A model generated the notes under the pieces. It saw only the letters and a list, made by a program, of their open reading frames with translations. It did not search any database and was not told the origin of the DNA. 64,000 nucleotides of DNA from Maribacter polysaccharolyticus (GTDB lineage Bacteria; Bacteroidota; Bacteroidia; Flavobacteriales; Flavobacteriaceae): the NCBI RefSeq assembly GCF_028882255.1, contig NZ_JARBUY010000003.1:17615-81614 (forward strand), written 5' to 3'. Below, piece by piece: positions 52,793 to 60,454 of the stretch. Numbering within the stretch: the first letter of the stretch is position 1; each line of letters opens with the position of its first letter. Position numbers and translations under genes: made by a program.

Positions 52793-53236
52793 CTATTGCT
52801 TTACGATCATTCCGATATGGGGAATGCCATCTTCCAAATATTCCTCACCTACTTCCTTAAATCCTAAGGAGTTATAGAATTTGATAAGATAGCATTGTGC
52901 CGATATTTTTATGGTGGTTTCATCAAAATGGTCCAAAACGGCTTGTTTGGAAAAATTCATGATTTCGTAACCATATCCATATTTACGTTCGGATTCCCTT
53001 ACTACGACCCGGCCAATACTGGCTTCTTTAAAATAATCCCCAGGTCCGAAAATTCGGGTATAGGCAATGACCTCGTTGTTTTTAAAACCGAGTACATGCA
53101 ACGCTTTTTGGTCCTTTCCATCCAAATCCTGATATACACAGTCCTGCTCGACCACAAAAACCTCGGAACGCAATTGTAACAAAGCATATAATTCATGTAT
53201 GGATAGTTCCTCGAATTTTTTTATGGAAAAGGTCAT
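52793..53236 (-). CDS. GNAT family N-acetyltransferase (ElaA-like)
   Basis: A 147-residue acetyltransferase close to E. coli ElaA. Seen: LLQLRSEVFVVEQDCVYQDLDGKD (split as LLQLRSEVFVVEQ and CVYQDLDGKD, the ElaA hallmark), IGRVVVRESERKYGYGYEIM (acetyl-CoA pyrophosphate loop, R-x-x-G-x-G-like) and CYLIKFYNSLGFKEVGEEY (motif B). The chosen ATG is at 53236; a TTG two codons upstream overlaps the stop of the CDF gene. The two genes are thus tightly coupled. The substrate is unknown, as for most ElaA-like proteins. Confidence 0.92.
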   Translation of the reverse strand: MTFSIKKFEELSIHELYALLQLRSEVFVVEQDCVYQDLDGKDQKALHVLGFKNNEVIAYTRIFGPGDYFKEASIGRVVVRESERKYGYGYEIMNFSKQAVLDHFDETTIKISAQCYLIKFYNSLGFKEVGEEYLEDGIPHIGMIVKQ

Positions 53237-53238
53237 TT

Positions 53239-54150
53239 TCAATCTTGTACGATTATCTGTTTAGCGTCACATTTACCAAATTCGGGTTGAATGTTCACGT
53301 GGTTGATACCGAAGTTATGATACACCACATCTTCTATCCTTTCCAGGATCACATCGAACTCAGAAAGTTTGATATCCTTTATAAAATCTATGTGTGCCTC
53401 AAGATGGATCTCATTCTCGTTCAATTGCCAGATATGGACATGGTGAACGTTTTTTATAGGGTCTATTTTACCGATTTCCTCCACGATATGTTGCACGTGA
53501 ATGGTGTTCGGGGTAAATAACATCAATACCCTACTCGATTCCTTTAAAAGATAATACCCCATATAAATCAAGTAAAAGGCGATTGCCAATGTCAGGGCGG
53601 GGTCGACCCAATACATTTGAAAGAACTTCATCAAGAGTCCACCTATCAATACGGCCACCGAAGCCATCATATCGGTCAATAAATGGAGATAGGCAGATTT
53701 CATGTTCATATTGTTGTCCGTATGTTTTTTTAACAATAAGACACTTAATCCGTTCGCGGCTATTCCCAAAAGGGACATCCAGATTACAAGGTTCGATTCT
53801 ATGACCTTGGGGTCTATAAACCGTTCGATCGCTTCCTTAATAAGGATTATGGCCACAATGATCAATGTTGCGGCGTTTACGAAAGCGGCGATTATCTCTG
53901 CCCGTTTATACCCGAACGTTCTATTGGTACTGGCCTTCTTTTTTAGTAGGACCGTTGCCACATAACTCACGATCAGTGAAAGCACATCGCTAAAGTTATG
54001 CAACGCATCAGACAAAAGGGATAAACTACCTGAAATAAGTCCACCGATAACCTGGGAAATGGTTATAAGAATATTGAGGAAAATGGATATCAGGAGGTTC
54101 TTTCCTTTTAGATCGTTATGGGCATGTGAATGGTGGTGATTATGTGCCAT
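53239..54150 (-). CDS. Cation diffusion facilitator (CzcD/ZitB-like) metal exporter
   Basis: A 303-residue inner-membrane antiporter that exports Zn2+ or related divalent metals using the proton gradient. The N-terminus is His-rich (AHNHHHSHAHND), a metal-capture tail. Six TM helices are expected (about 18-215). Metal-site motifs are SLLSDALHNFSDVLSL on TM2 and HLLTDMMASVAVL on TM5, giving the Asp/His tetrad of zinc transporters. A cytoplasmic C-terminal ferredoxin-like domain (about 215-303) contains HVHIWQLNENEIHLEAH. It lies 30 nt after rpiB and overlaps the GNAT gene region, forming a three-gene operon. Confidence 0.95.
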   Translation of the reverse strand: MAHNHHHSHAHNDLKGKNLLISIFLNILITISQVIGGLISGSLSLLSDALHNFSDVLSLIVSYVATVLLKKKASTNRTFGYKRAEIIAAFVNAATLIIVAIILIKEAIERFIDPKVIESNLVIWMSLLGIAANGLSVLLLKKHTDNNMNMKSAYLHLLTDMMASVAVLIGGLLMKFFQMYWVDPALTLAIAFYLIYMGYYLLKESSRVLMLFTPNTIHVQHIVEEIGKIDPIKNVHHVHIWQLNENEIHLEAHIDFIKDIKLSEFDVILERIEDVVYHNFGINHVNIQPEFGKCDAKQIIVQD

Positions 54151-54180
54151 GGGAAAACGGTATGTTGAAAAAACACTTTT

Positions 54181-54612
54181 TTATGAACAAGGTATTTTTT
54201 CAATACGCCTTTCATGTCTACCACCTTCGAATTGGGTATTTAAAAATACTTGGACCATTTCCAAGGCTTGGGGTAAAGAAATATACCGTGCCGGTAAACT
54301 CAATATATTCGCATCGTTATGTTCACGGGCCAACTGCACGATTTCCTTGGTCCAACATAGGGCACATCTGATTTTTTGATGTTTGTTTGCCGTCATCGAA
54401 GCCCCATTGCCACTACCGCAGATAATTATCCCCAAGGCCGCCTTCCCTTGCTCGACATCCTCGGCCACAGGATGTACAAAATCCGGATAATCAACACTTT
54501 GGCTACCATCGGTACCATAATTGATTACTTCAATATCCATCGATTTCAATAAACCTATTATGGCTAATTTATAATCTGTACCCGCGTGATCGTTTCCTAT
54601 AGCAATTTTCAT
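54181..54612 (-). CDS. rpiB: Ribose 5-phosphate isomerase B
   Basis: A 143-residue enzyme that interconverts ribose 5-phosphate and ribulose 5-phosphate in the pentose phosphate pathway. The RpiB/LacAB fold is clear from IAIGNDHAGTDYK (3-15, with His9), DYPDFVHPVAEDV (41-53), GIIICGSGNGASMTANK (61-77; catalytic Cys65), HNDANILSLPARYIS and GGRHERRIEKI (phosphate-binding Arg residues). It is the first gene of an operon with the CDF transporter and GNAT gene, with a -7 box 27 nt upstream. The gene is divergent from rnr across a 614-nt AT-rich gap. Confidence 0.96.
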   Translation of the reverse strand: MKIAIGNDHAGTDYKLAIIGLLKSMDIEVINYGTDGSQSVDYPDFVHPVAEDVEQGKAALGIIICGSGNGASMTANKHQKIRCALCWTKEIVQLAREHNDANILSLPARYISLPQALEMVQVFLNTQFEGGRHERRIEKIPCS

Positions 54613-54639
54613 GATGTAATAATAAGAATATGTTGCTTA

Positions 54640-54647
54640 CAAAGGTA
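54640..54647 (-). promoter_or_regulatory. -7 promoter element of rpiB
   Basis: TACCTTTG on the minus strand matches TAnnTTTG, 27 nt before the rpiB ATG. A TTTG (54664-54667, minus strand) 16 nt farther upstream is a plausible -33 element. Confidence 0.6.
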
Positions 54648-54899
54648 CGAATACATTGTTATTCAAAATAATAAAGAAACATTTACGTTATTACATTGGT
54701 ATGATCGATGTACCTTGTTATTAACTCTCCGTTTTCAGGGGTTAACTTGTTTATAAATAAGTAGAAAAAAGTGGTATCTTAATTTTGATTTTACCATTGC
54801 TTTTTGTCTTACGAAAGAATTCCAAAAGAAAAGAATTTACTTCCTAGAAAATAACAGGAAGATATTAAAGTATAAATCTTCGTAGTTAACAATTAATCA

Positions 54900-55140
54900 A
54901 TGCATACTTATCAGTAATTTAATGTTTAAATTACTTATCAATAACGGTTGATAACATTTATAATCCACTGATAATTATGGTAACTGTACTTTGATAAATT
55001 GTCGATAAACTGTTTTATCGGTTCAAACCAATTTTTAAAGCATTTTTTTATACCCACTATTAACAAGCTATCATAAACATCATTTTGTTTTTTAAAGAAT
55101 AAAAGAAAATAGTAATTATAGTATATATGTTGATAACCTT
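54900..55140. other. Cluster of TTATC/GATAA motifs, candidate replication origin
   Basis: In the divergent rpiB-rnr gap (54613-55226) the stretch 54900-55140 is very AT-rich and has eight TTATC or GATAA cores: TTATCAGTAA (54908), TTATCAATAA (54935), GGTTGATAA (54946), ACTGATAA (54967), TTTGATAAA (54990), GTCGATAAAC (55001), TTTTATCGGTT (55013) and TGTTGATAA (55128, reverse complement TTATCAACA). Several are DnaA-box-like (consensus TTATCCACA, one or two mismatches). Such density in an AT-rich, gene-free, divergent region is typical of oriC. It could also be a cluster of sites for another DNA-binding protein. Confidence 0.45.
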
Positions 55141-55226
55141 GATCAAGGTAAAATAATGCTTAAGGAATCATGTAAGATATAGGTAATGGATTATAATTCG
55201 TAATTTTCCACCTAAATAGAAGTTTA

Positions 55227-57416
55227 ATGTCGAAGAAAAAAAAGAAAGCTGGAAACCATAGGATAAACGAGATAACCAAAGGTATTTTTACCGTTCTCGA
55301 AAAAGACCCTAATAAAAGCTTTACTTATAAACAAATTGCCGAAAAAATCGGGGTTACAAATGCCAATGAGCGCAATCAGCTCATAAAGAAACTGACACAG
55401 TTGAAAGAGAAAAAGCGCATATTGGAAGAGACCAGGGGTCATTTCAAGGCCAAAGCGTCTACCAAAACATACCATACCGGGACGGTAGATATAACCGGAA
55501 GGGGAAATGCGTACATTGTTATTGAAGGTATGGACGATGATGTATTCGTTCCTTTCAATAAATTGAAGAAAGCATTTCATAAAGATACCGTTGAGGTATA
55601 TATATTCCCAAGGAGAAAAGGGAAAAAATTGGAAGGTGAGATTACCCGCGTACTGGAGAGAAACAAATCTTCCTTTGTGGGTATCGTCGATATGCAAAAG
55701 AGCTATGCTTTTGTAAGACCCTCCGATTTTAGGATGTATACCGATATTTTCATTCCAAAGGATAAAATAAATGGTGCTGAAGATGGCGATAAGGTGGTCG
55801 TTGAAATTATCGAATGGCCCGATAATGCCGATTCCCCTTTTGGAAAAATTACCGATGTGTTGGGAAAACCAGGGGAACACCAAACGGAAATCCATTCCAT
55901 TTTAGCGGAGTACGGGTTGCCCTACGAATTTCCCCATGAGGTGGAACAATATGCCAATACACTCGATACCTCGATAAAACCGGAGGAAATCGCAAAAAGA
56001 AGGGACATGAGAAAGGTACTTACCTTTACCATCGATCCCAAAGATGCCAAGGATTTCGATGATGCCCTTTCATTTGAAATTTTGGAAAATGGGAATTATG
56101 AAATCGGGATCCATATTGCCGATGTTTCCCATTACGTGGAATCGGATACCCTATTGGATGAAGAGGCGTATAACAGGGCAACTTCGGTATATCTGGTGGA
56201 TCGTGTGGTTCCCATGTTACCTGAAGTACTGTCAAATAATGCATGTTCATTACGGCCCAATGAAGAAAAATATACTTTTTCGGCCATTTTTGAACTCAAT
56301 GATAAGGCACAGATACAGAATCAATGGTTCGGTAGAACGGTTATCGATTCCAATGAACGCTTTGCTTATGAAGAGGCCCAACATATTATAGAAACAGGAA
56401 ATGGCGATATCCCCAGTGAGGTCTCCATTCGTGGAGGAGCGTATTCGGTATCCGAAGAAGTAGTGAAGGCTACGCTCACCTTGGACAGGTTGGCAAAGAT
56501 CATGAGGGAAAAAAGAATGCAACAAGGGGCCATTTCCTTTGATAAAGTAGAGGTCCGTTTCAATTTGGATGAAAACAATGAACCTGAAGGCGTTTATTTT
56601 AAAGAAGCGAAGGATGCCAATAAATTAATAGAGGAATTCATGTTGTTGGCGAATCGAAAAGTCGCTGAGTTCATCGGAAAACAGAAACCTAAGAAAACCT
56701 TTGTATATCGTACCCATGCCGATCCCGATGAGGAAAAACTAATTGCATTGAATTCCATCATATCCCGATTCGGACATCAACTCGACTTTAAGGATAAAAA
56801 ATCGATTAGCGCTTCTTTGAACCAGCTTTTAGAGGATGTCAAGGGAAAAAAAGAACAAAATTTGGTCGATACCTTGGCTATACGTAGTATGAGTAAAGCC
56901 GTTTATACCACGGAGAATATCGGCCATTATGGGTTGGCCTTTGATTATTATACGCATTTTACCTCACCGATACGGAGGTATCCCGACGTCATGGTACACC
57001 GTTTATTACAGCATTATTTGGATAAAGGGAAGTCTGTCAAGGAAGAGGCCTATGAGGATAAGTGTAAACATTCCTCGGATATGGAAAGTTTGGCAGCCAA
57101 TGCCGAGAGGGATTCCATTAAGTACATGCAGATCAAATTTATGCAGGACCATCAAGATCAAGAATTCATTGGGGTTATTTCCGGGGTTACCGAATGGGGT
57201 ATCTATGTGGAGATAATCGAGAATAAATGTGAAGGTATGGTCCGGATACGGGATATAAAAGGGGATTATTATATCTTTGATAATAAGGAATATGCCATTG
57301 TTGGTGAACGTACCAAGCAAACCTATCAATTGGGAGACGAGGTTATCGTAATGGTAAAAAATACAGATCTTATAAAACGTCATCTTGATTTTTCACTCAT
57401 CGGAAAGAACGAATAA
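55227..57416 (+). CDS. rnr: Ribonuclease R
   Basis: A 729-residue processive 3'-5' exoribonuclease of the RNB family that degrades structured RNA. N-terminal Lys-rich and winged-helix part (1-75; ITKGIFTVLEKDP, NERNQLIKKLTQL); two cold-shock-like domains (about 80-235); RNB catalytic domain starting near 255 with the metal-binding TIDPKDAKDFDDAL (268-281) and HYGLAFDYYTHFTSPIRRYPD (split, about 560-580); C-terminal S1 domain (about 640-725; EFIGVISGVTEWGIYVEI). The active-site Asp cluster is complete. Length is normal for Bacteroidota RNase R. The ATG at 55227 follows the candidate origin region. Confidence 0.97.
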   Translation: MSKKKKKAGNHRINEITKGIFTVLEKDPNKSFTYKQIAEKIGVTNANERNQLIKKLTQLKEKKRILEETRGHFKAKASTKTYHTGTVDITGRGNAYIVIEGMDDDVFVPFNKLKKAFHKDTVEVYIFPRRKGKKLEGEITRVLERNKSSFVGIVDMQKSYAFVRPSDFRMYTDIFIPKDKINGAEDGDKVVVEIIEWPDNADSPFGKITDVLGKPGEHQTEIHSILAEYGLPYEFPHEVEQYANTLDTSIKPEEIAKRRDMRKVLTFTIDPKDAKDFDDALSFEILENGNYEIGIHIADVSHYVESDTLLDEEAYNRATSVYLVDRVVPMLPEVLSNNACSLRPNEEKYTFSAIFELNDKAQIQNQWFGRTVIDSNERFAYEEAQHIIETGNGDIPSEVSIRGGAYSVSEEVVKATLTLDRLAKIMREKRMQQGAISFDKVEVRFNLDENNEPEGVYFKEAKDANKLIEEFMLLANRKVAEFIGKQKPKKTFVYRTHADPDEEKLIALNSIISRFGHQLDFKDKKSISASLNQLLEDVKGKKEQNLVDTLAIRSMSKAVYTTENIGHYGLAFDYYTHFTSPIRRYPDVMVHRLLQHYLDKGKSVKEEAYEDKCKHSSDMESLAANAERDSIKYMQIKFMQDHQDQEFIGVISGVTEWGIYVEIIENKCEGMVRIRDIKGDYYIFDNKEYAIVGERTKQTYQLGDEVIVMVKNTDLIKRHLDFSLIGKNE

Positions 57417-57476
57417 AAGCGTTGTTTGGGAAAGATTTTTTTTAAGTTAGTAAGATAATGGCTAAAAACTGGAACA

Positions 57477-58157
57477 ATGAAAAATTTGGTTTGGCTTGTG
57501 GTGCTTCTTTGTATTGGTCAAATAACGGTAGCACAAGATGATAAAATTACCCAAGATTTAAATTCCTTTTCAGAATTGAAAGCTTTTGATGGCTTATCCA
57601 TCAAGTTGATAAAATCCACTGAAAATAAAGCGGTCATCACGGGGGCAAATACCAATAACGTTGTTATTGTGAACAATCATGGCGTGTTGAAGATACGAAT
57701 GCAAATTACCAAGATATTCAGTGGTTATAGAACATTCATCGATCTGTATTATTCCGATAAACTGGTAGTCGTTGATGTTAATGAAGATGCCAGGATTTAT
57801 TGCAAGGAACCCATTACCCAAAATGTATTGGAACTCAAGGCCCAGGAAGGTGGCGAACTCGAGATCAATGCCAAGGTAGAGCAATTATTGATCAAATCGG
57901 TTACCGGGGGAGTGATAAAAAGTTACGGTACGGCAGATTTACAGGATGTTGCCATAAATACCGGAGGTATATATGAGGGAAAAGAACTGATCACGAAATT
58001 TTCGACCATTAATGTAAATGCCGGTTCCAAGGCTGAGATTTATGCAACGGATTATGTAAAGGCCACCGTAAAAGCCGGTGGTGAGGTATTGGTTTACGGA
58101 AATCCTAAAAAAATGGACGAAAAAACGGTCTTCGGGGGCATAATAACCAGAATGTAA
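57477..58157 (+). CDS. Head GIN domain-containing exported protein (DUF2807)
   Basis: A 226-residue protein with a signal peptide (1-19, ending TVAQ). The body is a right-handed beta-solenoid-like repeat of short strands: FDGLSIKLIKSTENKAVITG, VVIVNNHGVLKIRMQITK, ELKAQEGGELEINAKVEQLLIKSVTGG (parts) and NVNAGSKAEIYATDYVKATVKAGG. This is typical of the putative auto-transporter/head GIN domain in Bacteroidota. No enzyme motif is present and the role is unknown. It follows rnr by 60 nt and precedes the LysE gene by 8 nt in the same direction, so it is likely in the rnr operon. Confidence 0.88.
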   Translation: MKNLVWLVVLLCIGQITVAQDDKITQDLNSFSELKAFDGLSIKLIKSTENKAVITGANTNNVVIVNNHGVLKIRMQITKIFSGYRTFIDLYYSDKLVVVDVNEDARIYCKEPITQNVLELKAQEGGELEINAKVEQLLIKSVTGGVIKSYGTADLQDVAINTGGIYEGKELITKFSTINVNAGSKAEIYATDYVKATVKAGGEVLVYGNPKKMDEKTVFGGIITRM

Positions 58158-58165
58158 AACTCAGT

Positions 58166-58840
58166 ATGTTAGATGATATCCAGGCTGCGATTCCGTTGGG
58201 CTTTTTATTAAGCTTTATGATCGGGCCTGTATTTTTCGTTCTTTTGGAAACCAGTGCGGTAAAGGGTTTTAGGGCTGCCTTGTTTTTTGACCTTGGCGTC
58301 ATATTGGCCGATATCTTTTTCTTGACCATAGCGTATTTCAGTAGTTTCCAATTATTGGAAAACTTAAGTAATGAACCGGGACTATATGTTTTCGGAGGCG
58401 TAATTTTATTGGTATATGGGATCACTACCTATTTTAAAACCGATGTAAGAAAATCAAAACCTTCCTTAAAAACCAAAAAGAGTGACTACCTCAGTTTATT
58501 TATAAAAGGTTTTTTATTGAACTTCATCAATATAGGGGTACTTGTATTTTGGTTGGGTATCATCATTGTTGTAGGCCCTAGTTTGGATAATGACCCGAAT
58601 CGTATTTTGGTATTCTTTGGCACAATGTTGGGAGCGTACTTAACCACGGACATTTTTAAAATATTGTTGGCAAAGCAATTAAAACGCAAATTGACCTATA
58701 GGCGGATATCACGGATCAAGAAAGGTTTGGGTATTATATTGATGATATGTGGATTGGTACTCATCACCAAAGGCTTTTTACCCAAGGACAAATTCAATAT
58801 TGAAAAAGGGATCGAGAAAATAGAACAGATCCGGGAATAG
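58166..58840 (+). CDS. LysE family amino-acid/metabolite exporter
   Basis: A 224-residue inner-membrane transporter of the LysE/RhtB superfamily. It has the family opening AAIPLGFLLSFMIGPVFFVLLETSAVKGFRA (7-37; shown here as AAIPLGFLLSF, MIGPVFFVL and TSAVKGFRA), with the GPVFF motif of the superfamily, and six hydrophobic helices (about 8-30, 40-62, 70-90, 112-140, 150-170, 185-205). FLLNFINIGVLVFWLG is the second half signature. The substrate cannot be told from sequence. It starts 8 nt after the head GIN gene; the tRNA-Cys terminator on the other strand lies just after its stop. Confidence 0.92.
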   Translation: MLDDIQAAIPLGFLLSFMIGPVFFVLLETSAVKGFRAALFFDLGVILADIFFLTIAYFSSFQLLENLSNEPGLYVFGGVILLVYGITTYFKTDVRKSKPSLKTKKSDYLSLFIKGFLLNFINIGVLVFWLGIIIVVGPSLDNDPNRILVFFGTMLGAYLTTDIFKILLAKQLKRKLTYRRISRIKKGLGIILMICGLVLITKGFLPKDKFNIEKGIEKIEQIRE

Positions 58841-58846
58841 GCGACA

Positions 58847-58879
58847 ATAAAAAACCCCCTTAAAAACTTTAAGGAGGTT
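58847..58879 (-). terminator. Intrinsic terminator of the tRNA-Cys gene
   Basis: On the minus strand a 12-bp stem (arms 58868-58879 and 58853-58864, one mismatch) with a 3-nt loop is followed by a T-rich tract. It lies 6 nt after the tRNA 3' end. The same stem could weakly terminate the plus-strand rnr operon, but no T-tract follows on that side. Confidence 0.8.
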
Positions 58880-58885
58880 CTGTTG

Positions 58886-58956
58886 AGGCATCGAACGGAT
58901 TCGAACCGTTGTACAAGCTTTTGCAGAGCTGTGCCTAGCCACTCGGCCACGATGCC
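58886..58956 (-). tRNA. tRNA-Cys (anticodon GCA)
   Basis: A 71-nt cloverleaf on the minus strand. The acceptor stem is GGCATCG/CGATGCC with discriminator T (U73), a key identity base of tRNA-Cys. The D-arm is GGCC...GGC-like, the anticodon loop CTGCAAA gives GCA, and the T-arm contains GGTTCGAATCC. CCA is not encoded. The outermost anticodon-stem pair is C-T, a mismatch. The promoter box is 18 nt upstream and a terminator follows directly. Confidence 0.93.
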
Positions 58957-58974
58957 ATTTTAGTTTTAGAGGTG

Positions 58975-58982
58975 CAAAGGTA
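58975..58982 (-). promoter_or_regulatory. -7 promoter element of tRNA-Cys
   Basis: TACCTTTG on the minus strand matches TAnnTTTG, 18 nt before the mature tRNA 5' end. It is the same octamer as in front of rpiB. Confidence 0.6.
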
Positions 58983-59014
58983 GCACCTTATTTTTAGGTT
59001 TCAAAACTTATTGT

Positions 59015-59374
59015 TTAGGTTCTTTTCGAACACAAAATAGTGGTAACCATTTCTACATCGCCTCCGATAGGCGGATTTATTTTTGAAACCGATATTTCTA
59101 TTTCGTCAACCGTGGGCAATTCAATATAAACCCTGTCCATGATTCTTTTCGACACATGTTCAAGTAGTTGGGCCGGAATAGCCATTTCTTCCTTAACAAT
59201 ATGGTTGATATGCACATAGTCGACCGTATCTACAAGGTTATCGGTTATGGCGGCTTTTTTTAAATCAGTCGTCAATGAGATATCGACACGGTATTCACTA
59301 CCAATGATACTTTCTTCCTTTAAACAGCCGTGATGGGCATGTAGCCTTATATTCGTTAGTTTTATAATTCCCAT
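59015..59374 (-). CDS. folB: Dihydroneopterin aldolase
   Basis: A 119-residue folate-pathway enzyme that cleaves dihydroneopterin to hydroxymethyl-dihydropterin and glycolaldehyde. It shows ITLTNIR-like start GIIKLTNIRLHAHHGCLKEE (2-21; substrate-binding Glu), GSEYRVDISLTTDL, DTVDYVHINHIVKEEM (Tyr), LLEHVSKRIMDRV (the His-containing helix) and VSKINPPIGGDVE with the catalytic Lys. Length is typical for FolB. A -7 box lies 20 nt upstream of the ATG. It is a single gene between tRNA-Cys and the PorP/SprF gene. Confidence 0.95.
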   Translation of the reverse strand: MGIIKLTNIRLHAHHGCLKEESIIGSEYRVDISLTTDLKKAAITDNLVDTVDYVHINHIVKEEMAIPAQLLEHVSKRIMDRVYIELPTVDEIEISVSKINPPIGGDVEMVTTILCSKRT

Positions 59375-59394
59375 TATGGATTCAAAATTTCCAG

Positions 59395-59402
59395 CAAAAT
59401 TA
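59395..59402 (-). promoter_or_regulatory. -7 promoter element of folB
   Basis: TAATTTTG on the minus strand matches TAnnTTTG, 20 nt before the folB ATG at 59374. Confidence 0.6.
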
Positions 59403-59488
59403 AATCAATATTGGGAGTAATCGGATATCAAATCAGGTAATATTCTTATGCCATTCATGGGTGGGAAGATTTTAGATGCAGCGACCGA

Positions 59489-60436
59489 TCAATACGTACA
59501 TCTACAGTTGCTTATTCCTTGGAAAAGATCCACACCTAAAGTAATTACATGTGTTCCTGAACTATACCCCAATATTTCATTCAGGATGATCTGATAGGAA
59601 TATCCAAAGTAGAAATTATTCTTTTTAAAGCCCACAATGGGTGCGATATAAAGCGGGTCGCCAATCTGGTCGTTCAAGAAACGGTAGGTTACCCCGGCAT
59701 AATAATAATCCTCAAAGTCGTACCATCTGAATTTTACGTTCAAATCGGTTACCGATCGTCCGTCGCTTTCAAAAAGTTGGAAGAAGACCGAAGGTTCTAT
59801 TTCCAATCTACTGTTCTTGTTCTTGGTATAGCGATATCCCGTATAGGCATAGTAATTCCTTAGGGTATTGGGTTCATATACGGGATTGAATTTGGTAAGG
59901 TCCTTGTTTAGAATATTAGAGGCATTCAAACTAAAGTAAAACTTATCATAGCGGTACATGACCCCTACATCAAAATTATGGTTGGTCGTAGCCCTGTCAT
60001 CGGTAACACTTGGATCGAGTGCATCGAAATTTTCTATATCTATCCGAAATTGGTTGAAGTTATACGATATGCCAAAGGATAAGAACTCATCATCATACCT
60101 ATCCAACGTTAGATGGTGGGCAAAAGATAAACGAGCCCCTCTTTGTTTTGTTTCCCCATTACTATCATTATACAGTAACGCACCGATCCCTGATCGTTCA
60201 CCAATTCGCATATCGGCAGCCAAGGATTGGGTATCCGGGGCATCTTTGATACCTACCCATTGTGTAAGTCCGTTGACACGAATCTTAACATGATCCCCGA
60301 TACCGGCATAAGTTGGTGACATCACAAACGGGTTATCAGCCAAATATTGTGAAAGTTGGGGTATGGTAAGTTCTTGCGCCTTTGTTGTGAAAAAAGTGCT
60401 TGCAAGAAGCAGAACAGTTACTAATTTGTTACGCAT
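59489..60436 (-). CDS. PorP/SprF family type IX secretion membrane protein
   Basis: A 315-residue outer-membrane barrel protein of the PorP/SprF family, which partners a secreted SprB-like adhesin. Signal peptide (1-20, ending TTKAQ). Family features: LTIPQLSQYLADNPFVMSPTYAGIGD (split, 23-48; the LAxNPxxxNPAYAG-like opening), LSFAHHLTLDRYDDEFLSFGISYNF (parts), NFDVGVMYRYDKFYFSLNASNIL and a YYAGVTYRF/NFYFGYSYQI strand pattern near the end. It is encoded 18 nt downstream of the adhesin gene on the same strand. That fits the known pattern of one SprF-like protein per type-B T9SS cargo, needed for the cargo's attachment or secretion. The C-terminal CRCTY ending is unusual. Confidence 0.94.
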   Translation of the reverse strand: MRNKLVTVLLLASTFFTTKAQELTIPQLSQYLADNPFVMSPTYAGIGDHVKIRVNGLTQWVGIKDAPDTQSLAADMRIGERSGIGALLYNDSNGETKQRGARLSFAHHLTLDRYDDEFLSFGISYNFNQFRIDIENFDALDPSVTDDRATTNHNFDVGVMYRYDKFYFSLNASNILNKDLTKFNPVYEPNTLRNYYAYTGYRYTKNKNSRLEIEPSVFFQLFESDGRSVTDLNVKFRWYDFEDYYYAGVTYRFLNDQIGDPLYIAPIVGFKKNNFYFGYSYQIILNEILGYSSGTHVITLGVDLFQGISNCRCTY

Positions 60437-60454
60437 TATCGTTTTTGGTTAAGT

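Noticed and set aside
55224..55895. A 223-codon open frame antisense to the start of rnr
   Set aside because: It overlaps the conserved RNase R coding region completely, has no signal, motif or promoter, and reads as an antisense shadow of biased codons.
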